64,000 bases of DNA from Rugosimonospora sp040255525. Lineage in GTDB: Bacteria > Actinomycetota > Actinomycetes > Mycobacteriales > Micromonosporaceae. The position numbers and the translations under genes are program-made. Shown one piece after another: positions 50,932-59,818 of the stretch. Every line of letters begins with the position of its first letter. Positions within the stretch are counted from its first letter, which is position 1. The DNA lies in the NCBI GenBank assembly GCA_040255525.1, contig JBDZVD010000001.1, forward strand, positions 62,001 through 126,000, written 5' to 3'. The notes under the pieces are model-generated. The model was not told the DNA's origin, did no database searches, and saw only the letters and a list, made by a program, of their open reading frames with translations.

Positions 50932-51654
50932 GTGACCGCCCGACGTGATGAGCCCCAACACACCGGCTCCGAGCTGCGCGACCGAATCCTCGACGCGCTG
51001 CGCCAGCTGTTGAGCGAGCGCACCTTCGACACCCTCAGCGTGGCCGACATCATCGCGGCCGCCGGCGTGTCCCGGGCGAGTTTCTACTTCTACTTTTCCA
51101 GCAAGCAGGCGGCACTGGCCGAGCTGGTGCGCCGCGCGGTCGGCGCGGGCCACGAGGCGGCGCAGCCATGGGTACAGGCCCAGGGCAGCCCGCCCGAGAC
51201 GCTCCGAGCCGGCATCGACGCCGGCGCCAGGCTGTGGCTGGACAACGCGGCAGTGCTTCGTGCGATCGTGGAGAGCTGGGCATCCGACCCGCAGTTGCGC
51301 GCACTGTGGCTGGCTCAGATGGCGACATTCACCGAGGCGGCCATCGTGCGGATCGAGGCCGACCGGCAGGCTGATCCCGAGGCCGCGGCCCGGCTCGACG
51401 GCGTCAACGTGCGTGCCCTCGCCGCATCGCTGACCTGGACCGGCGAGCGACTGTACTACCTGGCCGCGTGCGGGGTGCCGCCGTTCCACGACCGAGCGGT
51501 GCTCGTCGACACGCTCACTCACCTGTGGGTGTCGGCGTTGTACGGCCCCGGGCAACCCGTTGAACCGGTGCTCTTCGGGGCCCGACCGGCGGATCGGCCT
51601 CAGATCGACGGGCCGCCACGGCCAGCAGGGGGCCGCGACAAAAGACTGGCGTAG
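50932..51654 (+). CDS. TetR-family transcriptional regulator
   Basis: 240 aa from GTG at 50932; ATG at 50914 or 50893 are in-frame alternatives, but the latter lies inside the palindrome. Helix-turn-helix LSVADIIAAAGVSRASFYFYF at residues ~35-55, followed by an all-helical ligand domain. Probably represses itself and the divergent aldo/keto reductase via the palindrome at 50870. The last ~30 residues are Pro/Arg-rich and likely disordered. Confidence 0.88.
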   Translation: MTARRDEPQHTGSELRDRILDALRQLLSERTFDTLSVADIIAAAGVSRASFYFYFSSKQAALAELVRRAVGAGHEAAQPWVQAQGSPPETLRAGIDAGARLWLDNAAVLRAIVESWASDPQLRALWLAQMATFTEAAIVRIEADRQADPEAAARLDGVNVRALAASLTWTGERLYYLAACGVPPFHDRAVLVDTLTHLWVSALYGPGQPVEPVLFGARPADRPQIDGPPRPAGGRDKRLA

Positions 51655-51697
51655 TCCAGGTCCGGCCAAGCCTGACTCACGCCCGGAAAGGCGCGGC

Positions 51698-51774
51698 GGC
51701 CGGCAAGTACCTTCCGACCCGGGAGGGTTCCGCCTGGGGCAGACGCACCACCCGTCGCGGAAGGCTTGCCGGCC
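51698..51774. terminator. Long interrupted inverted repeat between convergent genes
   Basis: GGCCGGCAAG plus CTTCCG (51698-51716) pair with CGGAAG plus CTTGCCGGCC (51758-51774) across a 41-nt loop. It lies between the TetR gene (ends 51654) and the leftward secreted-protein gene (ends 51871). A terminator is likely given its position; the large loop is unusual. Confidence 0.45.
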
Positions 51775-51870
51775 ACGGCCAGCCGAACTCGTCCGACGGT
51801 TGCTGCCGGCGTGACCCGTTACGCCTCGTCGAACGCGGGCCGGCGGCCGATGTTCACCCGAACGCGAAGA

Positions 51871-52344
51871 TCAATCGCACGCGACCCGGTTGACATCGCG
51901 CACGTCGTAGTCCCAGTAGTCGGAGTTGGGCCCGGAGTTCTCCGCGATTGCTCCCTCGATCCAGATGCACATGTTCTTGCCGTAGACCCTGACCGGCCCG
52001 GCGTAGTACTTGTACATGCCGCTGTCGTCGGACCAGTTGTTCTTGATGTGGTAGTCGTCGTAGGAGCTGTTGTGCATGTAGATGTACATGTTGGTCGCGA
52101 GGCCGTAGAAGACGTCGCTGGTCCGCTTCACCACGACGGCGCAGTTCCAGCCGGTGCTCGAGTCGTAGTACAGATGGATGTCGCCGGCCGCACCTTCGCT
52201 GCCGTAGACCGCCCAACTGCCGACGGAGATGCCGGTGCAGCCATACCCGCCCGCGTAGGCCGGCCCCGCCGGCGACGTGACCACGAGCGAGGCGGCCACG
52301 AGCGCCGCCCCGAGCAGGACCCGAACGAACCGCTTTCTGATCAC
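51871..52344 (-). CDS. Small secreted protein of unknown function
   Basis: 157 aa from GTG at 52344, nine or so nt after AAGGAGA. Clear Sec signal peptide: VIRKRFVRV, a hydrophobic core, and cleavage after AYA at residue 31. The mature ~126 residues are rich in Tyr, Gly, Asp and Asn (NMYIYMHNSSYDDYHI, MYKYYAGPVRVYGKN) with three cysteines, suggesting a small beta-rich extracellular domain. No family recognised. It stands alone. Confidence 0.75.
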   Translation of the reverse strand: MIRKRFVRVLLGAALVAASLVVTSPAGPAYAGGYGCTGISVGSWAVYGSEGAAGDIHLYYDSSTGWNCAVVVKRTSDVFYGLATNMYIYMHNSSYDDYHIKNNWSDDSGMYKYYAGPVRVYGKNMCIWIEGAIAENSGPNSDYWDYDVRDVNRVACD

Positions 52345-52872
52345 TACTTTGGCTCTCCTTAACGTGATTGAGGTTTCTCCTACCCCGACGAAACAGCTCG
52401 GCGAAACGTGACGCCCACCTCCGACCGCGGACATCGAGACCCGCGAACTGAGTCGACCGTCGCACCGCTTGCTGCGACCATTCACGGCCTGATCGGCATC
52501 ACCGGCGCCGCGAATCAGTCGCTGGACGGCCCGGCGCTGGACGACGCAATCGGCGAGACCTGATTCTCCCGTGGGCCGACGACACCGCGATGGCGCTGTC
52601 ACTGTACCGGATGCCGCATGCCGCGATTGCCCCGCTCGGTGCCTGGATCGCCGATGACCTCGACCGGGTGGTGGAGCGCGGCGCTGTCGGCCGCGGTCAC
52701 ACGCGCACACCCCCAGGCCGCGGCCCCGCGAGCCGGCGGATGACGGCGTGCGGCGAGGCCGATCCGGCGCCGTAGTCGGCACCGGTCGTCGCAGGTCTGC
52801 TCTGGCGGCAGACAGAGGTAGATCTCCGGGTGCGGAAGCAGGCCGCGTTGCGCGGCAAGCCGCCGGGCAGTG
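52345..52872. other. No recognisable gene
   Basis: 528 bp between the secreted-protein start and the end of the pyruvate dehydrogenase gene. Short stretches on the plus strand look coding-like (around 52485-52562, ending in TGA, and 52590-52775) but have no homology I recognise and no starts with ribosome sites; gene remnants are possible. The first ~30 bp hold the secreted-protein ribosome site. Confidence 0.4.
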
Positions 52873-55593
52873 TCAGTCGCGCCGTGATGGCGACATGCCG
52901 GTGTCGTGGAGCCGGTAGGTTGCGGCGGCCTTGCCGGGCGTGGCGGGGTCGACATCCCCGTTGTCAGCGAGCTGCTCCAACACGCGCAGGGTGATGGAGG
53001 GCGCGTCAACGTAAAAGTGCCGGCGGAGCGCGGCGCGCGTGTCGGAGTGACCGAATCCGTCGGTGCCCAGTGAGGACCAGGAGCCGGGTACGAACGGTGC
53101 GATCTGATCGGGGACGGCCCGCATCCAGTCGGAGACGGCCACCACCGGTCCCGGTCGCTCACGGAGCCGTCGGGTGACGTACGGGGTGCGGCGTGGCTGC
53201 CCGGGATGGAGGAAATTCCACTCGTCCGCGCGCAGCGCGTCGCGGCGCAGTTCGGTCCACGAGGTCACCGACCACACGTCGGCGCGCACACCCCAGTCGT
53301 CGCGTAGCAGCTGTTGCGCCCGCAGGGCGGCGGGCACCGCGATCCCCGAGGCGAGGATCTGCGCTGGGGGGCCGTCACCGTCGGCGGCCGGCGCGTAGCG
53401 GTGCATGCCTGCGAGGATGCCCTCGACGTCGACATCGACGGGTTGCGCTGGTTGGGTGATCGGTTCGTTGTAGAGGGTGAGGTAGTAGAAGACGTTCTGC
53501 GGGTCGTCGCCGTACATGCGCCGCAGCGCGTCACGGGTGATGTGGCCCAGTTCGAAGGCGAAGGCGGCGTCGTAGGCAATACAGGCCGGGTTGGTCGAGG
53601 CCAGCAGCAGCGAATGGCCGTCCTGGTGTTGCAGGCCCTCACCGTTCAGCGTGGTGCGTCCCGCGGTGGCGCCGAGCAGGAACCCGCGGCTCATCTGGTC
53701 GGCGGCGGCCCACAGCCCGTCGCCGGTGCGCTGGAACCCGAACATGGAGTAGAAGATGTAGACCGGGATCATCGGTTCGCCATGGGTGGCGTACGAGGTT
53801 GCGGCCGCGGTCCAGGATGCGGTGGCCCCGGCCTCGGTGATTCCTTCGTGCAGCAGGACACCCTTGGTGTCTTCCTGGTAGCTGAGCAGCAGGTCGCGGT
53901 CCACCGACAGGTAGTGCTGCCCGTGCGGGGAGTAGATCTTCTTGGTGGGGAACAGGGCGTCCAGCCCGAACGTGCGCGCCTCGTCCGGGATGACCGGGAC
54001 GAACCGGGGCCCGATGTGCGGATCTTTCATCAGGTCCTTCACCAGCCGCACGAACGCCATGGTGGTGGCAACCTGCTGGTTGCCCGAGCCACGTCGGGCC
54101 GCCGCGTAGGCGGACTGGTCGGGCAGGGCCAGTGGTGCGCTGCGTACGGTGTTGGCTGGCAGGTACCCACCGAGAGCCCGTCGCCGCTCGTGCAGGTACT
54201 CCAGTTCCGATGAACCGGCCGGGGGACGGTGGTAGGGCGGCAGCTTCGCATCCAGGTCCGCGTCGGGGATGTCGAGGTAGAGCCGGTCCCGCAAGCCCTT
54301 GAGGTCCTCCAAGGTGAGTTTCTTCATCTGGTGGGTGGCGTTGCGGCTCTCGAAATGCGACCCCAGTGTCCAGCCTTTGATCGTCTTGGCCAGGATCACC
54401 GTCGGCTGGCCGGTGTGCTCGGTTGCCGCCTTGTACGCGGCGTACAGCTTGCGGTAGTCGTGGCCGCCGCGTTTGAGATTCCAGATCTGTTCGTCGCTGA
54501 GGTGCTCGACCATCGCGCGGGTGCGCGGATCGCGGCCGAAGAAGTGCTCCCGCACGAACGCGCCGGACTCGGCCTTGAACGTCTGGTAATCCCCGTCCGG
54601 CGTGGCGTTCATCAGGTTGACCAGCGCGCCGTCGGTGTCCGCGGCCAGCAGCGGATCCCATTCGCGGCCCCAGATCACCTTGATGACGTTCCACCCGGCG
54701 CCACGGAACAGCGCCTCCAACTCCTGAATGATCTTGCCGTTGCCGCGGACCGGCCCGTCCAGGCGTTGGAGGTTGCAGTTGATGACGAAGGTGAGGTTGT
54801 CCAGTTCCTCGCGGCCGGCAACGCCGATCGCGCCGAGTGCCTCGACCTCGTCCATCTCCCCGTCGCCCAGGAACGCCCAGACGCGCTGCTGCGAGGTGTC
54901 CTTGATGCCGCGGTGGTGCAGGTAGCGGTTGAACCGGGCCTGGTAGATCGCGTTGAGTGGACCCAGTCCCATCGACACGGTGGGGAACTGCCAGAAGTCC
55001 GGCATCAGCCGCGGATGCGGGTAGGAGGGCAGCCCGCCGGGGTGTGAAAATTCCTGGCGGAATCCGTCGAGCCGGTCCTCCGACAGCCGTCCTTCCAGGT
55101 ACGCGCGTGCGTAGATGCCCGGAGAGGCGTGACCCTGGAAGAAGATCTGGTCGCCGCCGCCCGGCGCGTCGTGACCGCGGAAGAAGTGGTTGAATCCGAC
55201 CTCGTACAGGGACGCGGCGGAGGCGTAGGTGGAGATGTGCCCGCCGACCTCGATGCCTGGCCGCTGCGCGCGATGCACCATGACCGCCGCATTCCACCGG
55301 ATGTAGGCGCGGATGCGACGCTCGACGTACTCATCACCCGGGAACGCAGGCTCGTCCCGCGGCGCGATCGTGTTGACGTAGTCGGTGGTGCGTGGTGCCG
55401 GCACACCGATCTGCCGCTCGCGGGCGCGCTGCAGCACGCGCTGCATCAGGTACCGGGCCCGGTCCGGTCCGGCGTGGTCGACGACCGCGTCGAAGGACTG
55501 CGACCATTCCAGGGTCTCCTCCGGGTCCGGGTCGCTCGGCTGCGTGGGCGGTCCGTCAGGAAGGGCCGGGCGGTGCAGTGACTGGGTGTCCAT
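52873..55593 (-). CDS. aceE: Pyruvate dehydrogenase E1 component, homodimeric type
   Basis: 906 aa from ATG at 55593 after GGCGGAGGA. Thiamine diphosphate-dependent decarboxylation of pyruvate, first step of the pyruvate dehydrogenase complex. Family marks: FFQGHASPGIYARAYLEGR near residue 170, the cofactor motif GDGEMDEVEALGAIG with INCNLQRLDGPVRGN, and YIFYSMFGFQRTGDGLWAAA in the second half. Full family length. No E2 or E3 gene nearby, as is usual for actinobacterial aceE. Its neighbours (Acg-like, universal stress protein) suggest a condition-specific extra copy. Confidence 0.95.
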   Translation of the reverse strand: MDTQSLHRPALPDGPPTQPSDPDPEETLEWSQSFDAVVDHAGPDRARYLMQRVLQRARERQIGVPAPRTTDYVNTIAPRDEPAFPGDEYVERRIRAYIRWNAAVMVHRAQRPGIEVGGHISTYASAASLYEVGFNHFFRGHDAPGGGDQIFFQGHASPGIYARAYLEGRLSEDRLDGFRQEFSHPGGLPSYPHPRLMPDFWQFPTVSMGLGPLNAIYQARFNRYLHHRGIKDTSQQRVWAFLGDGEMDEVEALGAIGVAGREELDNLTFVINCNLQRLDGPVRGNGKIIQELEALFRGAGWNVIKVIWGREWDPLLAADTDGALVNLMNATPDGDYQTFKAESGAFVREHFFGRDPRTRAMVEHLSDEQIWNLKRGGHDYRKLYAAYKAATEHTGQPTVILAKTIKGWTLGSHFESRNATHQMKKLTLEDLKGLRDRLYLDIPDADLDAKLPPYHRPPAGSSELEYLHERRRALGGYLPANTVRSAPLALPDQSAYAAARRGSGNQQVATTMAFVRLVKDLMKDPHIGPRFVPVIPDEARTFGLDALFPTKKIYSPHGQHYLSVDRDLLLSYQEDTKGVLLHEGITEAGATASWTAAATSYATHGEPMIPVYIFYSMFGFQRTGDGLWAAADQMSRGFLLGATAGRTTLNGEGLQHQDGHSLLLASTNPACIAYDAAFAFELGHITRDALRRMYGDDPQNVFYYLTLYNEPITQPAQPVDVDVEGILAGMHRYAPAADGDGPPAQILASGIAVPAALRAQQLLRDDWGVRADVWSVTSWTELRRDALRADEWNFLHPGQPRRTPYVTRRLRERPGPVVAVSDWMRAVPDQIAPFVPGSWSSLGTDGFGHSDTRAALRRHFYVDAPSITLRVLEQLADNGDVDPATPGKAAATYRLHDTGMSPSRRD

Positions 55594-55643
55594 GTTGTCC
55601 TCCGCCTCTCGGGCAGTGCGGGGTCGGCCGACGAGGGCCGACG

Positions 55644-56681
55644 TCATGCGTAGTCGCGGTCCGCCGCGTCACGGGGGACCGCCGCGGTGCCGGTGTCCAC
55701 CACCTCGCCGGGGGGAAGGCGAGGCGGGTGGGGTGGCGCCTCGGCCTCGTCGTCAGGGATGCCCAGTCGCAGCACCAGGTAGGGGTGGCCGAGGCCGGCC
55801 AGCAACCGGCGCCGCAGCATCGCCCGGGTGGCGTCGACCTCGACGACGTCGCTCAGCGGTACCAGACCCACGCCCAGGTGGGTGGCCCAAAGCCACGCCG
55901 TGGACAGTGCCTCGCCGGCGCGGAGCCAGTCCCCGGTCCGGTCGTTGTCGCCGTAGAGCATCGCGTACACGGCCGCCCGGTCGTGCCCGCGACCGATCGT
56001 CAGCGTTCCCGGCCGGCCGAAGTCGCGGCCTGCGACCGGCGTCTGGGCCGGGCGGTCGGGCAGCACCGCTGCCGGAAGACCTGTGCCCGCCGGCGCGCCG
56101 GGGCCGGTCCAGTAGGCCAGCTCGTCGCAGACGCGCCGGTCGTGGGACTGTAGGGCGGCGGCGCGCTCCACCGCGACCGACAGGTCCAGGACGTGCTCGG
56201 CGCTCACCACGTGGATGCCGATGCGGCCGGTCGCGGTGGCGAGGATGGCGCGCAGCGCCGCGGGCGGTAGCGGCACCTCGGCGACCGGCCGGCGGTCGGT
56301 GCGCCGGGCCCGCATGGCGGACATCAGGGCGCTGGTCTGCGCCGTGACCGGCGCACTGTTGGCGGCATGCAGCGTGGCCAGCAGGCGCGGCGCCGCCGGG
56401 TCGGGCAGTCGGCTGACGGTTGGAGACCAGCCCTGGGCTGCGAGTGCGACGCTGGCGTGGTGCAGAGCGGCGCCGCAGCTGAGCATCAGCCACCGGCCGG
56501 TCGGGTCGGTCGCCGCGAGGTGACGGGCACCGTCGGCGAACAATTCCAGCCGGCCGGGGTGCACCCGCCAGCGCCAGGGCTGGGTGTTGAGAATCGAGGG
56601 CGCGTACCGGGCGGCCGTGGCAGCCGCCGCGGCCAGCGCCGACGTGACGAGAGAGTCACGCTGAATGGTGATGCCGGTCAT
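55644..56681 (-). CDS. Acg-like nitroreductase-fold protein
   Basis: 345 aa from ATG at 56681 following GGGAGG. Nitroreductase fold with APSILNTQPWRWRVHPGRLELF at the start, typical of the Acg (Rv2032) family, in which two half-domains form one FMN-like site covered by a lid. In mycobacteria Acg proteins are dormancy-regulon members, possibly flavin stores rather than enzymes. Upstream of aceE by 50 nt and downstream of a universal stress gene by about 100 nt, all leftward. Confidence 0.85.
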   Translation of the reverse strand: MTGITIQRDSLVTSALAAAAATAARYAPSILNTQPWRWRVHPGRLELFADGARHLAATDPTGRWLMLSCGAALHHASVALAAQGWSPTVSRLPDPAAPRLLATLHAANSAPVTAQTSALMSAMRARRTDRRPVAEVPLPPAALRAILATATGRIGIHVVSAEHVLDLSVAVERAAALQSHDRRVCDELAYWTGPGAPAGTGLPAAVLPDRPAQTPVAGRDFGRPGTLTIGRGHDRAAVYAMLYGDNDRTGDWLRAGEALSTAWLWATHLGVGLVPLSDVVEVDATRAMLRRRLLAGLGHPYLVLRLGIPDDEAEAPPHPPRLPPGEVVDTGTAAVPRDAADRDYA

Positions 56682-56784
56682 GGTTGGCCTCCCGGTGCTG
56701 CCTTCCTCGGTGTCGCATCGCGGCTGCCCGCGAATGCCGGGCCGTGGCCGTGGGTGTTGGCCAGGACCGACGGGGTGTGCCGGT

Positions 56785-57318
56785 TCAGCCGGCGGTGTCC
56801 GGTGCCGTGGCCGGGGACAGTTGCGGCACGGCCGGGACCACCAGCACCGGGCAGGGCGCGTGTTGCACACAGTGCTGGCTCACCGAGCCAAGCAGCACCC
56901 CGGCCAGAGTGCCGTGCCCGCGGCTGCCCACGACCAGCAACTGCGCCCCGCGCGCGGCCTCCAGCAGCACCTGCGCCGGATGCCCCTGCACCACCCGCGA
57001 ATTCACCTGCGTCGGTGGCGCGGTCTGCTGCTCGCCGGTGACCTGCGCGAGGCTGTCCGCGAGAACCTTCTCGGCGGCGGCGGCCAGACTGTCCGCGCTC
57101 AACGAGAGTTGTCCCCATTCAAAACCCAGGCTGTACACCGCCGGGTCCTGCCACGCGATCACCGCCTCGACCGGCGCCTCGACCAGCCGGGCCTGCCCCA
57201 CCGCCCACCGAAGCGCCCGCAGAGAACTCGGCGAGCCGTCCACTCCGACCACGATCGGCTGCCCACGCCCACCAGGCGGCCGTGACGACTCCTGCCACCC
57301 CGCGTCCTGCCGTGTCAT
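56785..57318 (-). CDS. Universal stress protein (UspA family)
   Basis: 177 aa, ATG at 57318 after GGAGGAG. One Usp domain: IVVGVDGSPSSLRALRWA at residue ~22 and the ATP-binding signature GSRGHGTLAGVLLGSVSQHC near 140 (Gly-x2-Gly-x9-Gly-Ser), so it should bind ATP. An N-terminal extension of ~20 residues is disordered-looking. Groups with the Acg-like and aceE genes on the same strand. Confidence 0.92.
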   Translation of the reverse strand: MTRQDAGWQESSRPPGGRGQPIVVGVDGSPSSLRALRWAVGQARLVEAPVEAVIAWQDPAVYSLGFEWGQLSLSADSLAAAAEKVLADSLAQVTGEQQTAPPTQVNSRVVQGHPAQVLLEAARGAQLLVVGSRGHGTLAGVLLGSVSQHCVQHAPCPVLVVPAVPQLSPATAPDTAG

Positions 57319-57822
57319 CGCGAACTCCTCCCATCCAATGCCGGCCGTATCCGTCCGGCCGGCGGGAACGGCCGCCCAACCCGCCCCGCCGCGCCGCCCC
57401 GCCGCGCCGCCCCGCCGCGCCGCCCCGCCGCGCCGGCCGGTCGCGCCTTCCGGGAGGTCGGGCCCGGTAGACACCGGCGACCGGCATCGTGGCCGCGCCG
57501 AGGCGGCACACTCGGCCGGAGCCACGATGAACGCAGTTGCACCTTCATCCGGGTGGCGGCTCGACGATCGGGGCGGCCGTGACGACCCTCCCTCTTTTTC
57601 ACCATACACGTCGTATATATTCGTGGGACGCCCGATGATGTGACCTGCGGCGCACTCGCCACACCCAGCCGCCGGGCCGGCCTCACGCCGCTGACTGCGG
57701 AAACAGCGGAATGACGTACAGACGCTTCGCCATCGCGGCACTGGCCGCTGCGCCAGGGGTTCGAAGGCCGGGGTGTCCTCGGACAAGACCTCGGTACGTG
57801 CCGACTCGGTGACTGCGACGAG
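57319..57822. other. Intergenic region with 13-bp repeats and a small palindrome
   Basis: Contains no recognisable gene. A GC-rich 13-bp tandem repeat occupies 57384-57435. An AT-richer segment near 57595-57625 includes ATAC-ACGTC-GTAT (57604-57616), a possible regulator site upstream of the leftward stress operon. I saw no convincing DosR-type GGGACTT/AAGTCCC box by eye. Confidence 0.4.
57384..57435. repeat. 13-bp tandem repeat, four copies
   Basis: Four perfect head-to-tail copies of CCCCGCCGCGCCG, all G and C, about 65 nt upstream of the universal stress gene start. Likely replication slippage; could affect the leader transcript structure. Confidence 0.75.
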
Positions 57823-58461
57823 CTAGCTTCTGGGCAGCCGATCTTCAGTAGAGCCTGGGACACCGCGGTTTTGGGAGTGGGTTGGCTGCTTGCAGTGGAC
57901 AGTGGCGAGGAGCCAGAAGATGATCCCGCCGGCCAGGAAGTAGGCGTCGATCGTCCAGTCGGCCCAGCGGAGGTGGGCGTGACCCGTCGTAGCCTTGAGG
58001 GAGAGTCCGGTGATTCCGTTCGGGAGGAGGCCGGCGGCGCGGGTCACGTCGTCGAGGATTCCGGAGCCGCCGCGCAGGAGCAGCACCACGCAACCGATCC
58101 AGACCAGGGCCTTGGTGGCCCGCGCGAGTCGGCCTCGTGCCCATCCGCGAGCGATCGCGAGACACACCAGGGCACCGAGCGGCCAGGCGGAGTCGACCGG
58201 CACTTCGACGATCCAGGCAACCAATTGCACTCGTGCGTGCGCTGAGCCGGCCGCAGCCGAGTGCGTGCCGGGCATGAGGGGTGGCAGTTCGCCGGGACTC
58301 GCGAGGGAGCCGCCGAGGTACCAGTAGACGTGGAAGGAGAAGAACAGCACCACCCATCCCAGCGCCGTGTACGCGGCGCAGGTGGTGCGCCGGGCACGTT
58401 TGCCGACGGCCGCGTCCGGGGAACAGGTGTCGAGGCCCGGCATCGTGTTCGAGATCGTCAT
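57823..58461 (-). CDS. Membrane protein, DUF3995-like
   Basis: 212 aa from ATG at 58461. Four or five hydrophobic segments: ALGWVVLFFSFHVYWYLGG, WPLGALVCLAIARGW, ALVWIGCVVLLLRGG and AYFLAGGIIFWLLATVH. The second helix region (FHVYWYLGGSLASPGELPP) and spacing match small DUF3995 proteins. Function unknown. Divergent from the histidine kinase gene with 106 bp between starts. Confidence 0.75.
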   Translation of the reverse strand: MTISNTMPGLDTCSPDAAVGKRARRTTCAAYTALGWVVLFFSFHVYWYLGGSLASPGELPPLMPGTHSAAAGSAHARVQLVAWIVEVPVDSAWPLGALVCLAIARGWARGRLARATKALVWIGCVVLLLRGGSGILDDVTRAAGLLPNGITGLSLKATTGHAHLRWADWTIDAYFLAGGIIFWLLATVHCKQPTHSQNRGVPGSTEDRLPRS

Positions 58462-58567
58462 GCGTCCACGGTCGCCACAACTCAACCGCCGGCCATCCTC
58501 CTCCGGAGTGAACAACCTCCCTCGATCGAGGGTGTTCGCAGCAGGCGCCGCGTGCAAGGCTGGGCTG

Positions 58568-59818
58568 GTGAAGGGCTCGGGGGCATCGGTACGGGGCGGC
58601 GTCGCGCACGTGTTCCTCGCGGTCGCGCTCTGCCTTCCGCTGGTTGCCGGGGGCGCCATGATCGGCGTTTCGATGGTCGCCCAGGACTCGAGCGAGCTGA
58701 ACTTGTGGCTGCTGACCTTGCTGGCGATCGTCTTTTTCGCCGTGGTGGTGTGGGCCTCCCTTCTGCCGTCGGTGCGGCAGGTAGAGGTGTCGACGGCGCG
58801 GGCCCTGCTCGAATACGACGAGCGGGCCCTGCCCGACGTACGCTCGCCGCGCGCCTGGGCCTCCCGACGGCGCGGCGTCGCCTGGCTGGCGCTTCTCGTA
58901 GGGGTCGGGCTCACGGTCGCGGCAGCGATCCTGTACCTGGTGCCATTCGGGATCAGCCTGGTCTCCTTCCCCCTGTCCGGTGACAGCACCCTGACCTGGC
59001 CGGGAATCGGGAAGTCCACCCACACCGGATCCGGCTGGCACGCCGTCTGGCTGGTCGGTCCCGGTCTCCTGGCCCTCGCCGCGTTCCTGGCCGTCCTGGG
59101 CGCAGCGGCCCGCCTGCTCATCGCCCTGGCGCCACGCGTGCTCGGCCCTACGCTCGCCGAACGGGTCGGCGTCGCCGCCGAACGGGAGCGGGTGCTGGCC
59201 CGCGCCAACGCCGTGGCCCGCGACCTGCACGACCGGCTCGGGCACACCCTGACCGCCATGACCGTGCAGGCCACCGCCGCGCGCCGGTTGCTGCCGACCG
59301 ACCCCCAGGCCACGGGACGTGCCCTGGCCGCGATCGAGGAACTGGGCCGGCGGGCTCAGGCCGACGTCGACGGCGTGGTGCGCGCACTACGCGACAGTGC
59401 GAAGGACGCTACCCCCCTGGCCGGCGCACCCGCGGCGGTGGATCTGGCGGAGATCGCCCGCGCGCTCGTCCAAGAGTCGACGCTGGACATCGAGTTTCCC
59501 GTGCCAGAGGCGTTGCACGTCGACCACGGCTGCGCGGAGGCCGCACAGGCCGTGATCCGCGAAGCGCTGACGAACGCCACCCGCCACGGCACCGGATCAG
59601 CCGCGCTCCGGCTGCACTCGCACGAACAGCATGTGTACATCGACGTCCGCAACCCGATCCGCCACGCTAGCCCGACGGCACCGCAGCGCGCCGGGCTGGC
59701 CGGCCTGCACGAACGCGTGCTCCTCGCCGACGGGCAGATAACGACAGGACCGGAGGGGGGTGCCTCGTGGCTGCTGACCGCCAGACTGCCCATCAGCCGG
59801 CCAGCACCAACGAGATGA
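58568..59818 (+). CDS. Sensor histidine kinase (NarL/DesK type)
   Basis: 416 aa from GTG at 58568 (start uncertain; the frame is open upstream). Four hydrophobic segments in residues 1-190, then a HisKA_3 dimerisation helix with phospho-acceptor His221 (ARDLHDRLGHTLTAMTVQ) and an HATPase domain (N-box REALTNATRHGTG, glycine loop AGLAGLHERV). No PAS, GAF or haem domain, so it probably senses a membrane or cell-envelope signal. Its stop codon overlaps the regulator gene ATG. Confidence 0.9.
   Translation: MKGSGASVRGGVAHVFLAVALCLPLVAGGAMIGVSMVAQDSSELNLWLLTLLAIVFFAVVVWASLLPSVRQVEVSTARALLEYDERALPDVRSPRAWASRRRGVAWLALLVGVGLTVAAAILYLVPFGISLVSFPLSGDSTLTWPGIGKSTHTGSGWHAVWLVGPGLLALAAFLAVLGAAARLLIALAPRVLGPTLAERVGVAAERERVLARANAVARDLHDRLGHTLTAMTVQATAARRLLPTDPQATGRALAAIEELGRRAQADVDGVVRALRDSAKDATPLAGAPAAVDLAEIARALVQESTLDIEFPVPEALHVDHGCAEAAQAVIREALTNATRHGTGSAALRLHSHEQHVYIDVRNPIRHASPTAPQRAGLAGLHERVLLADGQITTGPEGGASWLLTARLPISRPAPTR

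Noticed and set aside
57319..57822. DosR/DevR box upstream of the stress genes
   Set aside because: Only imperfect GGG/CCC pairs were seen by eye; no convincing GGGACTT-AAGTCCC type palindrome.
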